Source: Aliiglaciecola sp. 3_MG-2023 (GTDB lineage: Bacteria > Pseudomonadota > Gammaproteobacteria > Enterobacterales > Alteromonadaceae). Taken from it: a stretch of 64,000 bases of DNA. A model generated the notes under the pieces. It saw only the letters and a program-made list of their open reading frames with translations. It was not told the origin of the DNA and did not search any database. Positions 46,700-56,402 of this stretch are shown piece by piece; the first letter of the stretch is position 1, and each line of letters starts with the position of its first letter. The stretch lies in the NCBI RefSeq assembly GCF_030548205.1, contig NZ_JAUORV010000021.1:30436-94435 (forward strand), written 5' to 3'. Made by a program: the position numbers and the translations under genes.

Positions 46700-47294
46700 A
46701 ATTAATTTTTATAGAGAAGATTTCAAATCAAAAATTATACTTCTCAATTTGAATTTTCTTTTAGTGCTGGCCACCTTGTCCATCATTTGCATTGTGATTG
46801 CCTGGTTTTGGGCGAGCAATTCATTAGGCGACGCAGAGAAGCAGACTGAATCCTTACTTTTCCAAATTGCACAAAAAAAGGACTTGTCTAAATCCTTGAT
46901 CGAAGCAAAAGACACTCGGACTCAAAATGTGGCGATTGTGGCAGATGTGGAAAAACATCAGCAAGAACTCGTTATGAAGCGCACTATTTTAGATGAATTG
47001 GACAGTCGTCAAACTCAAAGAAGTCAAGGCTACTCAAGCTTAATGATAGACTTGGCAGAAAATCATAATGCCAATTTGTGGCTGACTAATATTTTAGTTT
47101 ATGAGCGCCATATTTATTTAGAAGGTGCTGCCAGTGATTCTAAAGCTCTTCCTCAATGGCTTTCACAACTCAACCAAGCAAATTACTTTATCAATACCGA
47201 CTTTGCTGGTGCGCGTATGTACCGCAATGAAGACCAACAATTGCAATTTATCCTAAGTTCTAAACTTGATGATATGAAGGGGAAAGGGCAATGA
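46689..47294 (+). CDS. PilN-like MSHA biogenesis protein
   Basis: The ATG at 46689 is preceded by GGAAG and gives MKTRINFYREDFK, the typical PilN-type start; a frame from 46665 adds eight unlikely residues. The 201-residue product has one transmembrane helix (LLVLATLSIICIVIAWFWAS), then a coiled coil, then a small alpha/beta domain. It should pair with MshI at the inner membrane like PilN with PilM. In Vibrio and Shewanella the second MSHA gene occupies the same place. Its stop overlaps mshJ by 4 bp. Confidence 0.8.
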   Translation: MKTRINFYREDFKSKIILLNLNFLLVLATLSIICIVIAWFWASNSLGDAEKQTESLLFQIAQKKDLSKSLIEAKDTRTQNVAIVADVEKHQQELVMKRTILDELDSRQTQRSQGYSSLMIDLAENHNANLWLTNILVYERHIYLEGAASDSKALPQWLSQLNQANYFINTDFAGARMYRNEDQQLQFILSSKLDDMKGKGQ

Positions 47295-47971
47295 GTCAGT
47301 CTTTGGGAAATCAATACGCTGATATACTCGCGAAATTTTCGGCCCTGACCACCCGTGAGCGTGCCTTAACCATTATTGCAGTTGTGACCCTTATTTTAAT
47401 AGGGGGCTATGTTACTTTGGTCGAACCTGTTTTAGACAAATGGGATCGAGAAAAAATGGAAATTCAAAGACAAAAGCATGAAGCCGCCAAATTAGATGGG
47501 AAAATTGCCGTATTACAGAAAACCTTACAAGAAGACCCTGATGCAGCGATTAAAGCGCGCCTCCAGTCTGTCAAACAGCGAATATCTGAAGCGGATGACA
47601 AACTCAAAGCACAGACGGAAAACTTAGTACCCGCCTCGCATATGCCTATACTATTAGAGCAAGTATTTGAACAATTTGAACAGCTTAAGTTAATCGCAAT
47701 GCATTCAATTGCGCCAACACCTCTGCTTACTCTGGAAGAGGAACAAGCCCTTACTGATGTAAATTTGTACCAACATGGTGTGCAAATAACCTTGCAAGGT
47801 GGCTATTTTGAGATACAAAAGTACCTGCAAAAAGTGGAAGCACTGCCTTACCAGTTTTATTGGAAAAAGTTTGAATATAAGGTTGAGGATTATCCAGACG
47901 CTTCGGTTCAGATTGAAATTTATACCTTAAGCACCAGTCGCGCATTTATTGGAGTTCGCAATGATTCGTAA
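47291..47971 (+). CDS. mshJ: MSHA biogenesis protein MshJ (PilO-like)
   Basis: MshJ is the PilO-like partner of the inner-membrane alignment complex. The 226-residue protein has one N-terminal helix (ALTIIAVVTLILIGGYVTLVEPV in part), a coiled coil with KLDGKIAVLQKTLQ, and a C-terminal ferredoxin-like domain (GVQITLQGGYFEIQKYLQKVEAL in part). Its start overlaps the preceding stop (ATGA), and mshK begins inside its end. Identification relies on order and architecture. Confidence 0.82.
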   Translation: MSQSLGNQYADILAKFSALTTRERALTIIAVVTLILIGGYVTLVEPVLDKWDREKMEIQRQKHEAAKLDGKIAVLQKTLQEDPDAAIKARLQSVKQRISEADDKLKAQTENLVPASHMPILLEQVFEQFEQLKLIAMHSIAPTPLLTLEEEQALTDVNLYQHGVQITLQGGYFEIQKYLQKVEALPYQFYWKKFEYKVEDYPDASVQIEIYTLSTSRAFIGVRNDS

Positions 47972-48305
47972 ATTCACTTTATGCCTTGGTGTCATGCTTT
48001 GTTTTTCACTTGGTGCTAAACAGCTTGTTGATCCAACTAAGCCGAAAGGGGTTGGCTTGCTTGCTGCTAAAAGCGGCAAAGACGAAGGTGGTCCAGCACC
48101 TATTTTATTGACGGCTGTGTTTATTAAAGCTAATAGTAGAGTAGCGGTAATAAACGGTGAATCCGTTGCTGAAGGGGAAAGCTGGCGAGGAAACCAAGTG
48201 AAAAAGATAAATAAAGACGGAGTCGTTTTAATTGTAGACGGCCGTGAAACCGATTTGTTATTAAATCAACACTCAATTAAAAAAGATGCATCGAATGACT
48301 TCTAA
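47961..48305 (+). CDS. mshK: MSHA biogenesis protein MshK (PilP-like)
   Basis: The ATG at 47961 follows a GGAG and gives a 114-residue product with a signal peptide (MIRKFTLCLGVMLCFSLGA). The mature part is small and periplasmic: LVDPTKPKGV, LLTAVFIKANSRVAVINGESVAEGE (in part) and KKINKDGVVLIVDGRET, resembling the HR domain of PilP-like secretin couplers. It overlaps the mshJ end by 11 bp and the mshL start by 20 bp. It likely links the inner-membrane platform to the secretin MshL. Confidence 0.82.
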   Translation: MIRKFTLCLGVMLCFSLGAKQLVDPTKPKGVGLLAAKSGKDEGGPAPILLTAVFIKANSRVAVINGESVAEGESWRGNQVKKINKDGVVLIVDGRETDLLLNQHSIKKDASNDF

Positions 48306-49950
48306 GCAAACTGTACTTTTAGGATTGTCGCTAACCATGTTTGGCTGTCAATCAACATCAGAAACCGGGCCCGCTCAAAAGTCCATGGACCAAGCTATGG
48401 AATATCAAATTGAGTCTATGCAAGGTAAACAAAGCATGCCTCTAAACGACCTGCCAGATGCGGTAAGTCAGGCGTTGTTACCTGGTCAATCGTTAAGTGA
48501 AGAGCCACTTTTTGATGAAGAAAAATATGATATTAGCGCTAAAGCTGTTGATGCCGTCAGTTTTTTTGCAGGCTTAGTTGAGGGAACGCCATACAGCGTA
48601 GCGGTTCACCCAGAAGTTAAAGGCGCTATATCTTTGAGCTTAAAACAGGTGTCCTTAGATCAAGTGTTTGATTTAGTATCAGATCTTTACGGTTATGATG
48701 TTCAGAAATTCGACCAAATTTTTCGCGTCTTTCCTGCTGGTATGCGAACAGAAACGTTTCCTGTCAATTACCTATTGATGCAACGTGATGGTACAACCCA
48801 AACCAGTATCTCGTCTGGTGGTGTAACCCAAAGCGAAAATAATCAAAACTCTAATACCAGTAGCATTAATAACTATACGGGTAATTCTTCTACTGGCAAC
48901 AATCTTGGCAGTAGTTCCAGTGGCAATAACATCAATGGCACCAATATTAGCACGCGAACAGAAACTGACTTCTGGACTGAATTAAAAGAGACGTTAACGT
49001 CTATGGTTGGGGCAGAAGAAGGTCGCATGGTAATGGTGACCCCTCAAGCTGGTTTGGTGACGGTACGTGCGATGCCAGGGGAAATCCGCAGTGTTAAAGA
49101 ATATTTGAAAGTATCTGAAGAAATTATTAAACGACAAGTGGTGTTAGAAGCTCGAATCATTGAGGTGTCGTTAAGCGATGAGTATCAGCAAGGTATCAAC
49201 TGGAATCAAATAGCGAATAGTAATAGCAGCACTCAAGTTAGTTTGTCTACTACTGCTGGTACGTTTGGTAATCAAATCAGTGCTGCACTGGGGAATGTCA
49301 CCAGTTTATCTTTCTTAAATGAAGACTTTTCTGGCGTTTTAACTTTGCTTGAAACCCAAGGTAATGTGCAAGTTCTGTCGAGTCCTAGAGTGACAGCCAC
49401 AAATAATCAAAAAGCGGTGATTAAAGTGGGTGATGATGAGTACTTCGTGACCGAAGTTTCCAATCAAAACACCATTACCTCGGGGACCACTACGGTAACC
49501 CCGAATATTGAGCTTACGCCATTCTTTTCTGGTATCGCATTAGATGTGACACCCCAAATTGATGATAAAGGCGGCGTGTTATTGCATATTCATCCTTCCG
49601 TCATTGAGACCGATGAACAAGAAAAAGTCATTACCCTAAATGAAGAACGTTATGTGCTGCCTTTGGCGCAGAGCAACATTCGTGAATCGGACACGGTTAT
49701 TCATGCGAACTCGGGTGAAATAGTTGTTATTGGTGGATTAATGCAATCCATAGTGTCTGAAACTGATTCAAAAACACCGTTATTAGGTGATATTCCGTTA
49801 TTAGGAAATCTTTTCAAAAGTAAAAACGATATTGAAACCAAAAAAGAGTTGGTCATTTTGTTGAAGCCTACGGTGGTTGATGCAAATACCTGGAAGCAGC
49901 AATTGAAGCAAAGTCGTGATCAAATGGCTGATTGGTTATACGTGGAATAA
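48286..49950 (+). CDS. mshL: MSHA secretin MshL
   Basis: MshL forms the outer-membrane pore of the MSHA pilus. The 554-residue product begins with a lipoprotein signal (LLGLSLTMFGCQS). An STN-like domain (about 75-135) is followed by a low-complexity Ser/Asn/Thr/Gly linker near 180-225, an N1-type domain, and the secretin domain with VEARIIEVSLSDEYQQGINW (in part), VLSSPRVTATNNQKAVIKVGD (in part) and the signature GLMQSIVSETDSKTPLLGDIPLLGNLFK (as DIPLLGNLFK). The start could be 48286 or 48295, both close to the mshK end. Confidence 0.92.
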   Translation: MHRMTSKQTVLLGLSLTMFGCQSTSETGPAQKSMDQAMEYQIESMQGKQSMPLNDLPDAVSQALLPGQSLSEEPLFDEEKYDISAKAVDAVSFFAGLVEGTPYSVAVHPEVKGAISLSLKQVSLDQVFDLVSDLYGYDVQKFDQIFRVFPAGMRTETFPVNYLLMQRDGTTQTSISSGGVTQSENNQNSNTSSINNYTGNSSTGNNLGSSSSGNNINGTNISTRTETDFWTELKETLTSMVGAEEGRMVMVTPQAGLVTVRAMPGEIRSVKEYLKVSEEIIKRQVVLEARIIEVSLSDEYQQGINWNQIANSNSSTQVSLSTTAGTFGNQISAALGNVTSLSFLNEDFSGVLTLLETQGNVQVLSSPRVTATNNQKAVIKVGDDEYFVTEVSNQNTITSGTTTVTPNIELTPFFSGIALDVTPQIDDKGGVLLHIHPSVIETDEQEKVITLNEERYVLPLAQSNIRESDTVIHANSGEIVVIGGLMQSIVSETDSKTPLLGDIPLLGNLFKSKNDIETKKELVILLKPTVVDANTWKQQLKQSRDQMADWLYVE

Positions 49951-49954
49951 CACT

Positions 49955-50860
49955 ATGTACCTGTACCATTACGGTATTAAGGAATTACCGTTTACATTAA
50001 CGCCGAATACTAGCTACTTCTTTGGTCTCCCCAGTCACAAAGAAGCTCTGGCTGTGTTAATTACTGCCCTTAAAACCGGTGAAGGTTTTATTAAAGTGAC
50101 AGGCGAGGTAGGTACAGGTAAAACACTCATATGCCGTAAGCTATTAAATGAATTGCCGGGGGATTTTGTCACTGCCTATATTCCCAATCCTTTTCTTAGC
50201 CCAGCAGAATTGCGCAGATCTGTCGCTAATGAGCTCAATGTTGCCTTAACTGACCATTCTGATCAGCAAGAGTTTACCCATCGTATTCAGCAACGCCTTA
50301 TTCATATTCATCAACAAAACAAAGGTGTGGTATTGATTATCGATGAAGCTCAGGCTTTACCGATGGAAAGTATTGAAGCTCTTAGGTTAATGACGAATTT
50401 AGAGACCGAGTCTCGAAAATTATTACAAGTTGTGTTGTTTGGACAGCCAGAATTAGATCAAAAGCTCGCATTGCCTGAGTTAAGGCAGCTAAAACAACGA
50501 ATTACGTTTTCGTATAATTTACGTTTAATGGATGCTGACCAGGTTTATCAGTATGTAAGGCACCGTATGGCCGTAGCTGGCTATAAGGGACAGGAGTTAT
50601 TTAGTAAAAAATGCTGCGAACGTTTATTTAAAGCCAGTAAAGGGACGCCCCGGATTGTCAATGTATTATGCCACAAGGCATTGATGTTAGCCTATGGTGA
50701 AGGCAAGCATGAAGTCTCACTTCAGCATGTGAACTTGGCTATCAACGATACAGAAGCGGCATTTTTACCAAGCAGACATTTACGTCTTATCTTCATTATT
50801 GCCGGATTAATTTTATTGGCATTAGCAGCTACCTTTATTTATGAGAGTTGGTTGTTATGA
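49955..50860 (+). CDS. mshM: MSHA AAA-type ATPase MshM (ExeA-like)
   Basis: MshM is an ExeA/GspA-type AAA ATPase associated with MSHA assembly. From the ATG at 49955, with GGAA upstream and 5 bp past the mshL stop, it is 301 residues and begins MYLYHYGIKELPFTLTPNT, the family's typical start. Walker A is GEVGTGKTL near residue 49-57, Walker B is VVLIIDEAQALP, and the sensor block LLQVVLFGQPELDQKL follows. A single helix near the C-terminus (LIFIIAGLILLALAATFIY) anchors it. Its stop overlaps mshN by 4 bp. Confidence 0.92.
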   Translation: MYLYHYGIKELPFTLTPNTSYFFGLPSHKEALAVLITALKTGEGFIKVTGEVGTGKTLICRKLLNELPGDFVTAYIPNPFLSPAELRRSVANELNVALTDHSDQQEFTHRIQQRLIHIHQQNKGVVLIIDEAQALPMESIEALRLMTNLETESRKLLQVVLFGQPELDQKLALPELRQLKQRITFSYNLRLMDADQVYQYVRHRMAVAGYKGQELFSKKCCERLFKASKGTPRIVNVLCHKALMLAYGEGKHEVSLQHVNLAINDTEAAFLPSRHLRLIFIIAGLILLALAATFIYESWLL

Positions 50861-52071
50861 GTGTCGTAAATAAAATGCTGCAGGATCTTGAGGAGCGTAA
50901 GGCGGAACCTGAATTGTCAGCAGATTACCGCCCGTCGACTGAACCCAAAAAGTCGTTTTTAAGTATTTATCTGATTCTGATGGTATCAGTAATAATTTTA
51001 CTGGTGTGGCTTTTTAAAGACAATTTATTCAGCTCAAGTACATCAGCAATCGATGTGGTCAATACGCCAGAAAACCAAGAACAAAATACGCTACAACAGC
51101 TTGAGGAAACGCCAAATTCAGAACCTAAAGTGGTTTCAGAGCTACTACAAATTAATGAATCAACAGTAACTGAGGTTGAACTGGTTGAACAATCTGAACC
51201 CCTAAACCCAGTGAATCAACAAGCAGACGATAACCCGTCGGTTGACACACAAAACCTAAAAAATGTTGAGCAACAAAGTGATTATCAACTAAGCCAAAAT
51301 AACCTACAGCAGTCAGTTGATAACCAAAACATTGAAGTAGATGAACAATTAGCGGCTCAAGATAAAGAGGTAGAGGTACGCAAGGTTGAACAGAAACTGA
51401 CTAAATTGAAGACTTCCTCTACCCAGCCCGAAGTACAAAAACTAGGTGAATCCGACACCGTTGACGGTGTCTTCGAAATGAAGTCGAGCCAAGCCGCTGT
51501 TGATAAAGCAACCTTAAAACAACAAATACAGGTGGCGTTAAAGCGCGGAGATGACCGCACGGCTGTTAAATTACTCCAAAAGCTGGTTAAAGTTGCGCCA
51601 GATAATACTGCTGCCAGAAAAAGGTTGGCATCAATGTTATTCGCCCAAGGTGAACATGAAAAAGCCAATATGAGCTTGCAAACAGGCATAGATTTGTACC
51701 CCGGCAACTTAGAGCTGCGTATTATGCAAGCAAGACTATATGAACAAATGAAAAAACCCGTTGAAGGTTTCGAAATACTCATGTCTCACGCAGTGTCAGC
51801 TTATCAAGCTCCCGATTATGTGGCCTATAGAGCAACATTGGCGCAAAAGGTAAACCGTTTTGAGCAAGCGAGAACAGATTATCAACAATTGACTAAAAGC
51901 CAATCTGCAAACGCCAAATGGTGGTTAGGTTTGGCTGTGGTTGAAGAACGACTAGGTAACATGAGTGGGGCGCTAGATGCCTATCAGAATGTTAAACAAC
52001 TATCCCAAATGTCCGTCGAGGTGGAAGAATTTGTTGAACAAAGAATACGCTATTTGGCAGGGGTTAACTAA
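50857..52071 (+). CDS. mshN: MSHA biogenesis TPR protein MshN
   Basis: The ATG at 50857 overlaps the mshM stop (ATGA) and gives a 404-residue product beginning MSVVNKMLQDLEERK, the usual MshN/GspB-like start. One transmembrane helix lies at about 33-52. A long acidic glutamine/asparagine-rich linker follows, then TPR repeats (about 225-400: DDRTAVKLLQKLVKVAPDN, EKANMSLQTGIDLYPGN, GALDAYQNVKQL). The partner of MshM is expected to span to the periplasm and bind peptidoglycan or the secretin. Its stop overlaps the mshE start. Confidence 0.88.
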   Translation: MSVVNKMLQDLEERKAEPELSADYRPSTEPKKSFLSIYLILMVSVIILLVWLFKDNLFSSSTSAIDVVNTPENQEQNTLQQLEETPNSEPKVVSELLQINESTVTEVELVEQSEPLNPVNQQADDNPSVDTQNLKNVEQQSDYQLSQNNLQQSVDNQNIEVDEQLAAQDKEVEVRKVEQKLTKLKTSSTQPEVQKLGESDTVDGVFEMKSSQAAVDKATLKQQIQVALKRGDDRTAVKLLQKLVKVAPDNTAARKRLASMLFAQGEHEKANMSLQTGIDLYPGNLELRIMQARLYEQMKKPVEGFEILMSHAVSAYQAPDYVAYRATLAQKVNRFEQARTDYQQLTKSQSANAKWWLGLAVVEERLGNMSGALDAYQNVKQLSQMSVEVEEFVEQRIRYLAGVN

Positions 52072-53846
52072 TGCAACCTAAAGCTAAAATCCGTCTCGGA
52101 GACTTGTTGGTTCAAAACAACATTATTACTGAAGAGCAACTTATGCAGGCGTTGTCAGCTCAACGCGAATCCGGTCGTAAATTGGGTGCTGTATTGGTTG
52201 AGCAGGGGTTTGTTTCAGAGCACGACTTACTGACGTTCTTGTCACAGCATTTGAAAGTACCGCTTATTAGTATACCTGAGTATCGGGTCCAGCCAGAAAG
52301 TGTAAAACTATTGCCAGAGGTACAAGCGCGTCGCTACCGTGCAATTGTTTTAGATGATAAAGGCGACCATCTTTTGGTCGGGATGAGCGATCCTGCAGAC
52401 ATCAATGCGGTTGATGCCTTGTCTACTTTATTATCAAAACCATTAAAATTAGCGGTGGTTTCTCAATCTCAATTATTCGCAGCATACGATAGCTTCTATC
52501 GACGCACTGAAGAGATTGCATCCTTCGCCCAGGAGTTGGCGGAAGAATATCAAAACGAAGATGAGTTTGATTTTGCCAGTGGTCTGGAGTCTGAACAAGA
52601 CACCGCGGTGGCTCGATTATTACAATCCATCTTTGAAGATGCATTACAAGCGAAAGCTTCAGATATTCACATTGAACCAGATGAAGGCTTATTGCGGATT
52701 CGGCAACGTGTAGATGGCTCTTTGCAAGAAACCATTATTAAAGAAAAGAACATTGCCTCAGCATTGGTGCTTCGCTTGAAATTGATGTCGGGACTGGATA
52801 TTTCTGAGAAACGTTTGCCCCAAGATGGACGCACTCAAGTGCGCATTAAAGGCCACACCGTTGATGTGCGACTGTCGACTATGCCAGTGCAAAACGGTGA
52901 ATCTGTGGTGATGCGTTTGCTTGATCAGTCCGCTGGATTGCTGACCCTTGAACAAACTGGCATGCCCGGCCCAATGCTGCGACGCCTACGAGTTCTACTG
53001 CAACGTCCCCACGGTATGATTCTGGTTACAGGGCCAACCGGCTCAGGTAAAACAACCACTTTATATGGCGCGCTAAGTGAGCTGAACAAACCCGATACGA
53101 AAATTATTACGGTTGAAGACCCAGTTGAATATCGTTTACCACGAATCAATCAGGTTCAAATTAACAATAAGATAGACTTAACGTTTTCCAATATTCTTAG
53201 AACTACCCTTCGTCAAGATCCCGATATTATTATGGTTGGGGAGATGCGTGATGCAGAAACCGTAGAAATAGGCCTACGAGGCGCCTTAACCGGTCACTTG
53301 GTGCTGTCTACCTTGCACACAAATGACGCTATCAGTAGTGCAATCCGACTATTAGATATGGGCGCGCCAGGTTATCTGGTCGCGAGTTCACTCAGGGCAA
53401 TTATCGCCCAACGATTGGTAAGAAGAGTTTGCGACAACTGTCAGGTTGATTACACCCCAAATGAAGAGGAAATGTTTTGGCTTAGTAATATTGATGCCAG
53501 TGCCAAAAGCGCCACCTTTAAAAAAGGCACTGGGTGTCAAAACTGCAATCAGAAAGGTTATCGCGGTCGCTTAGGGGTTTTTGAGCTACTTGAAATGACC
53601 GAAACTATGATGGATGCGTTGAAAAATGCAGATACTGTCGCATTTAGCCATGCTGCTCAAAACAGTCCTGGATATTCACCTTTAGCTAGTGTTGCCCTGT
53701 CATATGCAAAATTAGGCTTTACCACTGTGGAAGAGGTACTTCGACTTGTGGAAATGGTTGCAGAAAGTGACGATAAGGGAGTTCAACAACAGGATTCAGA
53801 ACATAGCAGTTCAAATCATGAAGGTGAGGTAGATGGCTCAGTTTAA
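52071..53846 (+). CDS. mshE: MSHA extension ATPase MshE with c-di-GMP-binding MshEN domain
   Basis: MshE powers pilus extension. The 591-residue protein has an N-terminal MshEN domain (about 6-60) with the pattern RLGDLLVQNNIITEEQL then LGAVLVEQG, which in the Vibrio cholerae protein binds c-di-GMP. The GspE/PilB core has Walker A GPTGSGKTTTLYG near residue 320-333, the Walker B VGEMRDAET, the His box LVLSTLHTNDA and a tetracysteine zinc site (CDNCQ and CQNCNQKGYRG). The short tail beyond residue 570 is acidic and serine-rich. It overlaps mshG by 14 bp. Confidence 0.95.
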   Translation: MQPKAKIRLGDLLVQNNIITEEQLMQALSAQRESGRKLGAVLVEQGFVSEHDLLTFLSQHLKVPLISIPEYRVQPESVKLLPEVQARRYRAIVLDDKGDHLLVGMSDPADINAVDALSTLLSKPLKLAVVSQSQLFAAYDSFYRRTEEIASFAQELAEEYQNEDEFDFASGLESEQDTAVARLLQSIFEDALQAKASDIHIEPDEGLLRIRQRVDGSLQETIIKEKNIASALVLRLKLMSGLDISEKRLPQDGRTQVRIKGHTVDVRLSTMPVQNGESVVMRLLDQSAGLLTLEQTGMPGPMLRRLRVLLQRPHGMILVTGPTGSGKTTTLYGALSELNKPDTKIITVEDPVEYRLPRINQVQINNKIDLTFSNILRTTLRQDPDIIMVGEMRDAETVEIGLRGALTGHLVLSTLHTNDAISSAIRLLDMGAPGYLVASSLRAIIAQRLVRRVCDNCQVDYTPNEEEMFWLSNIDASAKSATFKKGTGCQNCNQKGYRGRLGVFELLEMTETMMDALKNADTVAFSHAAQNSPGYSPLASVALSYAKLGFTTVEEVLRLVEMVAESDDKGVQQQDSEHSSSNHEGEVDGSV

Positions 53847-55062
53847 TTACACTGGACGCACATCTAATGGTGAGCTAACTAGCGGCTTAATTGAAGCCGT
53901 GGATCAGTCTACTGCGGCTAAAATTTTAGTTGGACGCAATGTTACTCCCCTTAACATTTATGAAAGTAGTGAACAAAGTGGTGCTAAGCAACAAAGTAGT
54001 GAAATAAACTTCTTTACGCCAAAAGTCAGTTTAGAAGATTTAGTCATTTTTTCGCGGCAAATGTATTCCCTTACTCGAGCGGGTATTCCCATATTACGAG
54101 CGGTAAATGGTTTAGCCGATTCCACTAATTCGAAACGGATGGAATTGGCATTAAAGGATGTTGCAGAACAATTGGAACGAGGCCGAACATTTTCGTCTGC
54201 TTTGCATCAACATCCCGAAATTTTTAACCAATTGTTTGTTTCTGTTGTGCATGTTGGGGAGAACACCGGTAAATTAGACGATGCTTTTTTGCAGCTATCT
54301 GATTATTTGATTCGTGAACAAGAAACCCGTAAACAGATTAAATCGGCCATGCGTTACCCCTTTTTCGTGATATTAGCCTTAATTGCTGCTCTGATCGTGA
54401 TGAACATATTTGTTATCCCAGTATTTGCAGATATGTTTAAAAAATTCGACGCTGAACTGCCATTAATGACTCGCTTTTTGATTGGCATGTCAGATATGTT
54501 TGTAACCAAATGGCCCTTTATGCTAATTATTGTTGGCGGTGTTATTTACGGGATTAGACGTTATTTGAACACTGATGTAGGCCGATATAAATGGGATAAA
54601 CGTAAGCTAGGCTTACCGGTTATTGGTGGTGTATTAGAGCGCACACTATTAGGACGTTTTGCTAGAAGTTTTTCGATGATGTTAGTATCAGGGGTTCCCC
54701 TGACCGCAGCCCTTAATTTAGTGGCTGATGCGGTCGATAATCGTTTTATGTCGGAAAGAATTTTGAATATGCGGCGCAGCATCGAGAAAGGCGAAAGTTT
54801 GTCTCGTGTGGCCCATGCAAGTGAATTATTCACTCCCCTGGTGATGCAAATGATCACGGTAGGCGAAGAAACTGGGCGCGTAGATGAACTACTCGCAGAG
54901 GTAGCCGATTATTACGAACGTGAAGTGGATTATGACTTAAAGAGTTTAACGTCTAAAATTGAACCTATACTCATCGTTATTGTTGCAGTGATGGTGTTGA
55001 TTTTAGCATTAGGTATATTTACTCCCATGTGGGAAATGATGGGCGCGTACAAAGGTCGTTAG
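53833..55062 (+). CDS. mshG: MSHA inner-membrane platform protein MshG (GspF/PilC family)
   Basis: MshG is the polytopic platform that the MshE ATPase drives. The 409-residue protein has two T2SSF domains (about 75-195 and 280-400). Typical segments are LVIFSRQMYSLTRAGIPILRA, FVSVVHVGENTGKLDDAF, ARSFSMMLVSGVPLTAALNLVADAV (in part) and MITVGEETGRVDELL. Three hydrophobic helices are present, including FFVILALIAALIVMNIFVIPVF (in part) and ILIVIVAVMVLILALGIFTPM (in part). Its start lies inside the end of mshE. Confidence 0.94.
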   Translation: MAQFNYTGRTSNGELTSGLIEAVDQSTAAKILVGRNVTPLNIYESSEQSGAKQQSSEINFFTPKVSLEDLVIFSRQMYSLTRAGIPILRAVNGLADSTNSKRMELALKDVAEQLERGRTFSSALHQHPEIFNQLFVSVVHVGENTGKLDDAFLQLSDYLIREQETRKQIKSAMRYPFFVILALIAALIVMNIFVIPVFADMFKKFDAELPLMTRFLIGMSDMFVTKWPFMLIIVGGVIYGIRRYLNTDVGRYKWDKRKLGLPVIGGVLERTLLGRFARSFSMMLVSGVPLTAALNLVADAVDNRFMSERILNMRRSIEKGESLSRVAHASELFTPLVMQMITVGEETGRVDELLAEVADYYEREVDYDLKSLTSKIEPILIVIVAVMVLILALGIFTPMWEMMGAYKGR

Positions 55063-55094
55063 TGTGGCCTAAAAGTGCATGATTAGGAATTGAA

Positions 55095-55625
55095 TTGGAT
55101 AAAAATCAGGCGGGACAAGAAAGTAGCAGCCAGTTATTCGGCAAAATTGTAGTGTTAATCGTGTTTATCACTATTCTCACTAGTTTTGTGCTGTATTTTA
55201 ATACTAGTTCCCCTGATATGAAATACGTTGCGATGGAAAACTTACAGCAGAGGTTTTCACAAAGTGTGACAAATTCACATTGGCAATGGCAGGCTGAAGG
55301 TCGGCCAAGAATAATTATTTTAGTACATTACGAATCACAACCTGACGGAAATAACCAAGCGGTAGAAAAAGATCGACGGCCCATTGAAATGGGTTTAAAT
55401 GGTTACCCAAAAACCGCGCCAAGTACTGAGGGGTGTGAAAAATTATGGCAAACCATTCTCAACGTTTCTATGAGTGTTGAAGGGTTTAAGGTTTACCCCG
55501 AATATTTTGCTGACACGGATCCTGAAGATGCAGTGAATGATGCTAAATGTCGTTTTAGGTTATCCGTTGGGCCCTATTTCGAATACCAAATTGCCAGTGG
55601 GCAAGTCAGTCCCTTGTTGGATTAG
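55095..55625 (+). CDS. mshF: MSHA biogenesis protein MshF (TTG start)
   Basis: The 176-residue product sits where mshF lies in Vibrio and Shewanella. It starts at TTG with AGGAA five bases upstream and no alternative ATG near. One transmembrane helix (IVVLIVFITILTSFVLYF) follows a short polar N-terminus; the rest is a periplasmic domain with WQWQAEGRPRIIILVHY and two cysteines (EGCEKLW, AKCRFRL). MshF has no firmly assigned role. It lies 32 bp after mshG; the minor pilin mshB follows after a 173-bp gap that may carry a promoter. Confidence 0.78.
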   Translation: MDKNQAGQESSSQLFGKIVVLIVFITILTSFVLYFNTSSPDMKYVAMENLQQRFSQSVTNSHWQWQAEGRPRIIILVHYESQPDGNNQAVEKDRRPIEMGLNGYPKTAPSTEGCEKLWQTILNVSMSVEGFKVYPEYFADTDPEDAVNDAKCRFRLSVGPYFEYQIASGQVSPLLD

Positions 55626-55798
55626 CAAACTAAATTCTAGTTTGAAATGGTAAAACGAAGGTAGGTGATTGACTAAGTTACTGTTAACAAAGTTAGATTG
55701 TTAGAAACGAATTATATAAATTAAAATTGGGTATAAAGAAGAGGTCACTTTTGAATTTTTCAACTGGCACCTCTCATCAGCTAAAAGGTAGGTTAATC

Positions 55799-56392
55799 AT
55801 GCAAACTAAACAACGGGGTTTTACCCTTATCGAACTAGTCGTAGTGGTCATCGTTTTGGGGCTGCTTGCTGCCACAGCATTGCCGCGAATGTTAGATATT
55901 ACAAAAGACGCCGAAGATGCCACTGTTGAAGGTGTTGCTGGTGGCTTCGCAACGGGGGTTGGTTTAGTTCGCGCTGCCTGGGAATTAGAAGGTCGTCCAG
56001 AAGAAAACTTTGGTACAAATACTACATCAGTAGAGATTGACGGTGTGCAAGTGGGAATTGACAAAGACACTGGGTATCCCACGGGGCAACTTAGCAACGA
56101 TTCTAGTACTGAAGATGACAATATCAATAACCTTGATTGTGAAAGTACATTTAATTTAATCATGCAAAGCGCACCTACGATTTCTTCTGATTGGAATGAT
56201 TTACCCTTTGAAGATTACCGTTATTTCACTAATTCAAGTGATGGACAAGGCTCTGGTGGCAATGATTTGTGCTTTTATTATCTTACTCAAACCATTAAAA
56301 ACTTAACCGTTGAGCCCACGGATAGAAATTCCGGAAACGGCTTTATCTATGACCCTAGAATTGGTCAGGTAATTGTTTTTAGTAACAATTAG
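55799..56392 (+). CDS. mshB: MSHA minor pilin MshB
   Basis: The ATG at 55799 gives a prepilin of 197 residues with leader MQTKQRG before the peptidase site G-F in GFTLIELVVVVIVLG. The upstream frame from 55727 is non-homologous. After the helix, ATALPRMLDITKDAEDATVEGVAGG is typical of MshB/MshA. Cysteines lie in LDCEST and DLCFYYL. The protein should be cleaved by PilD and added to the pilus. A hairpin lies between it and mshA. Confidence 0.9.
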   Translation: MQTKQRGFTLIELVVVVIVLGLLAATALPRMLDITKDAEDATVEGVAGGFATGVGLVRAAWELEGRPEENFGTNTTSVEIDGVQVGIDKDTGYPTGQLSNDSSTEDDNINNLDCESTFNLIMQSAPTISSDWNDLPFEDYRYFTNSSDGQGSGGNDLCFYYLTQTIKNLTVEPTDRNSGNGFIYDPRIGQVIVFSNN

Positions 56393-56402
56393 GCTGTAAA
56401 AA

